DNA from: Candidatus Gastranaerophilales bacterium
GTDB lineage: Bacteria; Cyanobacteriota; Vampirovibrionia; Gastranaerophilales; Gastranaerophilaceae
NCBI GenBank assembly: GCA_023662705.1
Contig: JAMPIM010000005.1
Coordinates: forward strand, 3,351 to 67,350
Length of the DNA stretch: 64,000 bases
Direction: 5' to 3'
The notes beneath the pieces were generated by a model. The model was not told the origin of the DNA, did no database searches, and saw nothing but the letters and a program-made list of their open reading frames with translations. Made by a program: the position numbers and the translations under genes. Position 1 is the stretch's first letter. The number at the start of each line of letters is the position of its first letter. Shown here in pieces: positions 59,458-64,000 of this stretch.

Positions 59458-60816
59458 CTATTTGAACTCTTTACCCATTCTTTTGTAGTAATCTTCAATA
59501 AATCCTGTGTTGAATTTACCGCTTTTAAATACTTCGTCTTCTACAATTTGTTGGTGGAAAGGTATTGTTGTCTTAATACCGCTCACAACATATTCTTTCA
59601 ATGCTTGATACATTCTGCGTCTTGCTTGTTTTCTGTTTTCACCCCAGCAAATCAGTTTACCAATCATTGAATCATAGTATGGAGGAATTGAATACCCTGC
59701 ATAAACATGAGAATCAACCCTGATTCCAAAACCGCCGGGAGCTAAGTACCCATCGATTTTACCGGGACAAGGCATAAATCCGTTTTCTGCATCTTCTGCG
59801 TTGATACGGCATTCAATTGCGTGTCCGTGTAAACGGATATCGTCTTGAGTATAGCCGAGTTTTTCGCCTGAAGCTACAAGGATTTGTTCTCTTACGATGT
59901 CAACCTGAGAAATCATTTCTGTTACACAGTGTTCAACCTGAACACGTGTATTCATTTCCATAAAGTACCATTTGCCGTCGTGGTCAAGCAAGAATTCGCA
60001 AGTGCCTGCACCTTCATAATTAATTGCTTTTGCTGCACGAACTGCTGCTGCACCCATTTCCTGACGTGTTTTTTCATCAATTGCAGGAGATGGAGCTTCT
60101 TCTAATAATTTTTGGTGTCTTCTTTGGATAGAACAATCTCTTTCGCCTAAGTGAACAACATTTCCGAAAGAGTCGCCCAAAATCTGAACTTCAATGTGAC
60201 GAGGGTTTTCAAGGAATTTTTCTGCATAAACCCCAGGGTTTCCGAAGAATTTCTGAGCTTCCTGCTGGCAAAGTTCCATATTTGATTTAAGTTCGTCGTC
60301 ATTGCGTACGATTCTCATACCTTTTCCGCCGCCGCCTGCTGTTGCTTTAAGGATAATAGGATAACCTGCTTTATGAGCAAACTCGCGAGCTTGTTCTACG
60401 GTTTCCAAAATACCTGTACCAGGTGTAACAGGAACATTGTTTTCAATCATTGTTTTACGTGCAGTAGCTTTGTCGCCCATTTTGCGCATAGAATCAGCTG
60501 TAGGGCCGATAAATTTAATACCGTGTTCAGTACAGATATCAACAAAATCAGCTCTTTCTGACATAAAACCGTAACCAGGGTGGATTGCATCACAACCTGT
60601 CATTAAAGCAGTTGAGATGATAGCAGGAATGCTCAAATAGCTTTCTGAACTTGGTGCAGGTCCGATACAGTATGCATCGGTTGCAAGTCTTACGTGTAGT
60701 GAGTTAGCATCAGCTTGTGAATAAACCGCAACAGTCGGGATTCCCAACTCACGACAAGCTCTTATAACTCTTACTGCTATTTCGCCTCTATTTGCTATTA
60801 AAACCTTTTTAAACAT
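59458..60816 (-). CDS. accC: Acetyl-CoA carboxylase, biotin carboxylase subunit
   Basis: Carboxylates biotin on AccB with ATP and bicarbonate, first step of fatty-acid synthesis. Seen: KVLIANRGEIAVRVIRA, ATP-grasp loop KATAGGGGKGMRIV, ERDCSIQRRHQKLLEE, FMEMNTRVQVEHCVTE. 452 aa, complete. Preceded by a hairpin in the accB-accC gap. Confidence 0.97.
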   Translation of the reverse strand: MFKKVLIANRGEIAVRVIRACRELGIPTVAVYSQADANSLHVRLATDAYCIGPAPSSESYLSIPAIISTALMTGCDAIHPGYGFMSERADFVDICTEHGIKFIGPTADSMRKMGDKATARKTMIENNVPVTPGTGILETVEQAREFAHKAGYPIILKATAGGGGKGMRIVRNDDELKSNMELCQQEAQKFFGNPGVYAEKFLENPRHIEVQILGDSFGNVVHLGERDCSIQRRHQKLLEEAPSPAIDEKTRQEMGAAAVRAAKAINYEGAGTCEFLLDHDGKWYFMEMNTRVQVEHCVTEMISQVDIVREQILVASGEKLGYTQDDIRLHGHAIECRINAEDAENGFMPCPGKIDGYLAPGGFGIRVDSHVYAGYSIPPYYDSMIGKLICWGENRKQARRRMYQALKEYVVSGIKTTIPFHQQIVEDEVFKSGKFNTGFIEDYYKRMGKEFK

Positions 60817-60830
60817 ATTCCTATTCCTTA

Positions 60831-60863
60831 AAAAACAGCCTAAAGCAACATACTTTAGGCTGT
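60831..60863 (-). terminator. Hairpin between accB and accC, attenuator-like
   Basis: ACAGCCTAAAG / CTTTAGGCTGT, perfect 11-bp stem with 7-nt loop, followed on the minus strand by T6 just before accC. Would reduce accC relative to accB. Confidence 0.75.
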
Positions 60864-60870
60864 AACATAA

Positions 60871-61326
60871 CTATTCAACGTACATCAATACTTGTCCGAA
60901 TTCAATCGGGTCACCGTTTTTAACACAAATTTGTGTAATTTTACCGCTATGTTCGGATTTGATTTCGTTCATAAGCTTCATTGCTTCAATAATACAAACA
61001 ACATCGCCTTCAGAAATTGTTTTGCCAACTTCTACAAACGGTTCAGCATCAGGAGATGGTGCTGAGTAGAAAGTACCTACCATAGGTGAAGTAACTGCTT
61101 TGCCTTTTGGAGCTTCTTTTGCAGGAGCTGCCGGTGAAGCTGTTTGAGCAGGAGCAGAAACTGCTGCTTGTGGTGCTGCGATAGCCGCAGGAGCAGCTGC
61201 AATAACTTCCGGTAAATCTTTTCTGATTGTAATTGCTTGTTCGCCGTCTTCAAGAGAAATCTCTGTTAAGCCGTTATCAGCAATAATTTTAGCTAATTTT
61301 TCTATATAATCTGTTTCAAATTTCAT
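60871..61326 (-). CDS. accB: Acetyl-CoA carboxylase biotin carboxyl carrier protein
   Basis: 151 aa. N-terminal helical domain, Ala/Pro linker (AAPAAIAAPQAAVSAPAQTA), then the biotinyl domain with VCIIEAMKLMNEI, the Lys being biotinylated, and the thumb region GTFYSAPSPDAEPFVEVG. Operon order efp-accB-accC. Confidence 0.96.
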   Translation of the reverse strand: MKFETDYIEKLAKIIADNGLTEISLEDGEQAITIRKDLPEVIAAAPAAIAAPQAAVSAPAQTASPAAPAKEAPKGKAVTSPMVGTFYSAPSPDAEPFVEVGKTISEGDVVCIIEAMKLMNEIKSEHSGKITQICVKNGDPIEFGQVLMYVE

Positions 61327-61338
61327 TCTTAATTCTCC

Positions 61339-61896
61339 TTAGCATCTGTCTAAGTATTCGTTGCTTCTGGTATCAACTCTGATTACATCACCGTTTGATA
61401 CGAAGAAAGGAACCTGAACAACAGCGCCTGTTTCCAATGTAGCAGGTTTAGTACCGCCTTGAGCTGTGTTACCTTTTTCAGCAGGAGGTGTATCAACAAC
61501 TTCCAACTCAACGTGAGCAGGGATATCAACACCGATGATTCTTGTATCGTGCATTAATACTTGAATAATCATGTTTTCTTTAAGGTATTTAACACCGTCA
61601 CCAACCTGATCTTCTGTTAATTGTAATTGTTCGTAAGATTCAGTATCCATCATAACGAACTCTTTACCTTCTTTGTATAAGTATTGCATTTCTTTACGGT
61701 TAAGCATAGCTTTAGCAACTTTTTCACCTGCTCTGAATGTTTTTTCAATGACGTTTCCTGATTCTACGTTTTTAAGTTTTGTTCTTACAAACGCAGCACC
61801 TTTTCCGGGTTTAACGTGTAAAAATTCAACAACAGACCAAAGACCATTGTCTAATTCAAGTGTCAAGCCATTCTTTAAATCGTTTACTGAAATCAT
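61339..61896 (-). CDS. efp: Elongation factor P
   Basis: Relieves ribosome stalling at proline stretches. KOW-like N-domain with loop HVKPGKGAAFVRTKLKN (modifiable Lys at residue 32), and S1-like C-terminus ending VDTRSNEYLDRC. 185 aa. AAGGAG 5-6 nt ahead of ATG. First gene of the accB-accC operon. Confidence 0.96.
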   Translation of the reverse strand: MISVNDLKNGLTLELDNGLWSVVEFLHVKPGKGAAFVRTKLKNVESGNVIEKTFRAGEKVAKAMLNRKEMQYLYKEGKEFVMMDTESYEQLQLTEDQVGDGVKYLKENMIIQVLMHDTRIIGVDIPAHVELEVVDTPPAEKGNTAQGGTKPATLETGAVVQVPFFVSNGDVIRVDTRSNEYLDRC

Positions 61897-62020
61897 ATAT
61901 ACTCCTTTTTTAGTGTATAACTGTCTATTTTACTTGATTCTAACATAAAGACTTTTGGAGAGCAAGTAGAGTAGGAAGCTAGGCAATATCTTTTTTCCAT
62001 CTCCCGTTTCAAAATACAGT

Positions 62021-62587
62021 ATGCCAAAACATGTGTATAAAAAATGGGATATAACCGACTTGATTTTGCTTGCGCAAAAGGGTGAAACAAAGGCTCTTGA
62101 GGAGCTTATCCGCCGTGTGCAAAAACAAATTTATGCAATGTTCTCGCATCTTACTGATAAAAAGAACGATATTTCGGATTTGACTCAGGAGACCCTGCTA
62201 AAAATGGCAAAGGCACTTCCGAATTTGAAAGAACCTAAGACGTTTAAAACGTGGCTGAATCGGATTGTTACCAATGTTTTTTATGATTATGCAAGAAGAA
62301 ACTCCGATAAACTTGTTGATTTTGATATGGAAAAACTCAACGAAATCAAAGACAAAATCGGATGCGAACCGGGCGAAAAATGTTTTTTTGCAGAGGTTGA
62401 AAAACTAATCAAAGCTGCGCTTATGACTCTGCCGCAAAATCTTAGAATAACTCTGGTTTTGCGTGAATACGAAGGTTTGAGCTATGAAGATATTTCTAAG
62501 ATTACAAACACAACTCTCGGCACTGTGAAATCACGTATTTCACGCGCCCGACTAAAATTGCAAGATGAACTAAAAGAATTTATATAG
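62021..62587 (+). CDS. ECF-type RNA polymerase sigma factor
   Basis: 188 aa. Region 2: FSHLTDKKNDISDLTQETLLK and FKTWLNRIVTNVFYDYARR; region 4: TLPQNLRITLVLREYEGLSY and GTVKSRISRARLKL. Typical extracytoplasmic-function sigma. The next gene, 9 bp later, encodes its probable anti-sigma factor. CAAAAT ends 5 nt before ATG. Confidence 0.92.
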   Translation: MPKHVYKKWDITDLILLAQKGETKALEELIRRVQKQIYAMFSHLTDKKNDISDLTQETLLKMAKALPNLKEPKTFKTWLNRIVTNVFYDYARRNSDKLVDFDMEKLNEIKDKIGCEPGEKCFFAEVEKLIKAALMTLPQNLRITLVLREYEGLSYEDISKITNTTLGTVKSRISRARLKLQDELKEFI

Positions 62588-62596
62588 GAGAAAATT

Positions 62597-63160
62597 ATGA
62601 AACTAACCTGCGCACAAATGGATGTACTTATATCTTTTTACATAGACGGAGATTTGAGTAAGACTCTGAAATCTCAAGTTGAAGACCACTTGAGAGAATG
62701 TTCAAATTGCCGTGCAAAGTACGATATTATTAAATCAATGCTTTCTGATTTAAAGAACAGTTTTGATATGCAGGAAGAGTTCGCTCCGAGAGAAGTGTTT
62801 ACTGATGCTTCAACTTCTCGTTCTTCTCAGCAGTACAGATTGTTTAAAAATAACTTATCAGCTTATATTGATAATGAACTTGATACTGAAGACAATATCA
62901 AAATCAAAAAATTTGCAATCAACAATAAAACGGCAAGAAAAGCGCTCGAAGACAGTTATAATATCAAAAAGCTTTTGAATAACTCTTTTGCTAAAACAAA
63001 ATCGGATGTGAAACAGGATTTTTCCCGCAGTGTTTTAAAACAGCTTGAATTGGAAGAAGAAGCTACATCAGGTTTTCATCCTGCGATAAAATTGCTTATC
63101 GCCTTTACAATATCGGTTCTGGTATTAACTACAATCGTTTTATTATCATTAAGTGTTTAA
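62597..63160 (+). CDS. Anti-sigma factor with zinc-finger HC2 domain
   Basis: 187 aa. N-terminal zf-HC2: C5 ... DHLRECSNCR giving HxxxCxxC for zinc; a second copy of the fold (LFKNNLSAYIDNELD ... KKFAINNKTARKAL) lacks all Cys/His ligands. One membrane helix near the C-terminus (about 162-183, AIKLLIAFTISVLVLTTIVL) with a tiny outer tail. It should hold the ECF sigma at the membrane; with almost no periplasmic sensor, the signal is unclear. GGAG before ATG. Confidence 0.85.
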   Translation: MKLTCAQMDVLISFYIDGDLSKTLKSQVEDHLRECSNCRAKYDIIKSMLSDLKNSFDMQEEFAPREVFTDASTSRSSQQYRLFKNNLSAYIDNELDTEDNIKIKKFAINNKTARKALEDSYNIKKLLNNSFAKTKSDVKQDFSRSVLKQLELEEEATSGFHPAIKLLIAFTISVLVLTTIVLLSLSV

Positions 63161-63190
63161 AAAAAGGAAGGTTTTAACCTTCCTTTTTTA
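63160..63190. terminator. Bidirectional intrinsic terminator
   Basis: AAGGAAGG-TTTTAA-CCTTCCTT stem with A-run left and T-run right, overlapping the last codons of the convergent clpB. Confidence 0.8.
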
Positions 63191-64000
63191 TAAATTCCAA
63201 TTCGTCATCCTTGACATCGATAATCAATTTATCCCCGTCAATAAATTTCTGAGCAAGAATAAGTTTCGATAACGGATTTTCTACCAATTGTCTGATTACA
63301 CGCTTAAGCGGTCTTGCGCCGTAAATCGGATTAAATCCGCGTGTTGCAAGGAATTCTTTTGCATCTTCGGTAATCTCAAATGTGATATTATGCTCTGCAA
63401 GAAGCTTGCGCAAATGTTCCATCTGAATATCAACAATCTTGGATAACTGCTGTAATGTAAGCGCTTTGAAGAAAATTGTTTCATCAACCCTGTTTAAGAA
63501 TTCAGGTTTGAAGCGTTCTCTCATAATTGCGTTTACTTTTTCTTTTGTTTCGTCAAAGTTACTCATATTGATAGAATCTTCAAGGATAATATCACTGCCT
63601 ATATTAGAAGTCATAATAATAACAGTGTTTTTGAAATCAACAGTTCTTCCTTTAGAATCAGTCAATCTGCCGTCATCAAAGATTTGAAGCATAATATTGA
63701 ACACATCAGGATGAGCTTTTTCGATTTCGTCAAAAAGCACTACGGAATAAGGTTTACGTCTGACAGCCTCTGTCAATTGTCCGCCTTCTTCATAGCCGAC
63801 ATATCCCGGAGGAGCTCCAACCAAACGTGAAACATTATGTTTTTCCATATATTCGGACATATCAATACGAACAATTGCATCTTCGTCATTGAATAAGAAT
63901 TCGGCAAGAGTTTTTGCAAGTTCTGTTTTACCAACCCCGGTAGGTCCAAGGAAAATAAATGTACCAATCGGGCGTTTAGGGTCTTTTAAGCCTGAACGTG
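63174..64000 (-). CDS. clpB: Chaperone ClpB, C-terminal part (5' end outside window)
   Basis: Disaggregase that works with DnaK. The reading frame is open to the window edge; about 275 C-terminal residues are visible. Seen: RPIGTFIFLGPTGVGKTELAK (Walker A of D2, split here at the motif), VSRLVGAPPGYVGYEEGGQL pore loop, SVVLFDEIEKAHPDV Walker B, MTSNIGS, and the D2-small domain FNPIYGARPLKRVIRQ. LVGAPPGYVGYEEGG and IVDIQ favour ClpB over ClpC. Confidence 0.9.
   Translation of the reverse strand, partial: RSGLKDPKRPIGTFIFLGPTGVGKTELAKTLAEFLFNDEDAIVRIDMSEYMEKHNVSRLVGAPPGYVGYEEGGQLTEAVRRKPYSVVLFDEIEKAHPDVFNIMLQIFDDGRLTDSKGRTVDFKNTVIIMTSNIGSDIILEDSINMSNFDETKEKVNAIMRERFKPEFLNRVDETIFFKALTLQQLSKIVDIQMEHLRKLLAEHNITFEITEDAKEFLATRGFNPIYGARPLKRVIRQLVENPLSKLILAQKFIDGDKLIIDVKDDELEFIKKEG

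Noticed and set aside
1..64000. tRNA, rRNA, integrase or transposase genes
   Set aside because: None could be recognised on either strand; the accessory islands carry no visible mobility gene.

Overview
The window is AT-rich (about one third G+C) and almost fully coding, with short intergenic gaps. It is a bacterial chromosome segment carrying scattered small accessory islands. Outer-envelope genes point to a diderm: a very large AsmA-like protein, lgt plus a TPR lipoprotein, exported M16 and PpiC proteins, and a CsaB-type pyruvyl transferase. A fermentative anaerobic life is suggested by fused ADP-forming acetyl-CoA synthetase, NrdG, KDPG aldolase/KDG kinase and glycogen synthase. Together with many lineage-specific hypothetical proteins sharing a short N-terminal SFKA-like motif, this is most consistent with a gut Melainabacteria/Vampirovibrionia (Gastranaerophilales) genome. 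That assignment is inferred, not proven by a marker tree.

Layout. 1-6.4 kb: 3' part of glgA, small hypotheticals, a PurD-like ATP-grasp protein, csaB, a HAD hydrolase beside a tandem pair of XRE regulators, kdgK-eda. 6.4-16.2 kb: CHASE2 adenylate cyclase, a threefold-repeat membrane protein, dnaK, TPR-uvrB, a HTH/coiled-coil gene ahead of recA. 16.2-25 kb: a large ADP-ribosyltransferase-like protein convergent with an ADP-ribosylglycohydrolase, ADP-forming acetyl-CoA synthetase, a coiled-coil/M15 protein and an SFKA-motif protein. 25-36 kb: rsmG with a P-loop/TPR protein, queA, XRE with an AbrB-like gene, serS, two SFKA-motif genes, an arginine/lysine-type decarboxylase and a zinc peptidase. 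36-38 kb: island of six iteron-like repeats, a two-gene module, three XRE genes and an AbrB-like gene. 38-50 kb: M16 peptidase, SFKA protein, lipoprotein-lgt-dehydrogenase, AsmA-like protein, mazG-ppiC, transporters. 50-51.5 kb: second copy of the two-gene module with its own XRE pair, followed by a candidate type I toxin-antitoxin locus. 51.5-64 kb: plsY, nrdG, acyl-CoA ligase, UDG4, adenine deaminase, a zincin effector-like protein, accB-accC, efp, an ECF sigma/anti-sigma pair, and the 3' part of clpB.

The most notable signals are: (1) the convergent ADP-ribosyltransferase / ADP-ribosylglycohydrolase pair; (2) a shared N-terminal SFKA/INFQG motif in five otherwise unrelated proteins; (3) two near-identical copies, 14 kb apart, of a two-gene module diverging from unrelated tandem XRE pairs, with mostly silent differences; (4) a candidate type I toxin (23 residues) with an antisense RNA; (5) a ~120-bp interspersed repeat that starts at the TAG stop codon of two genes and carries a compensatory base-pair change; and (6) many genes with a -10 box exactly 6-7 nt ahead of the start codon and no Shine-Dalgarno, indicating leaderless transcripts.

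No rRNA, tRNA, CRISPR array, integrase or transposase gene was recognised.
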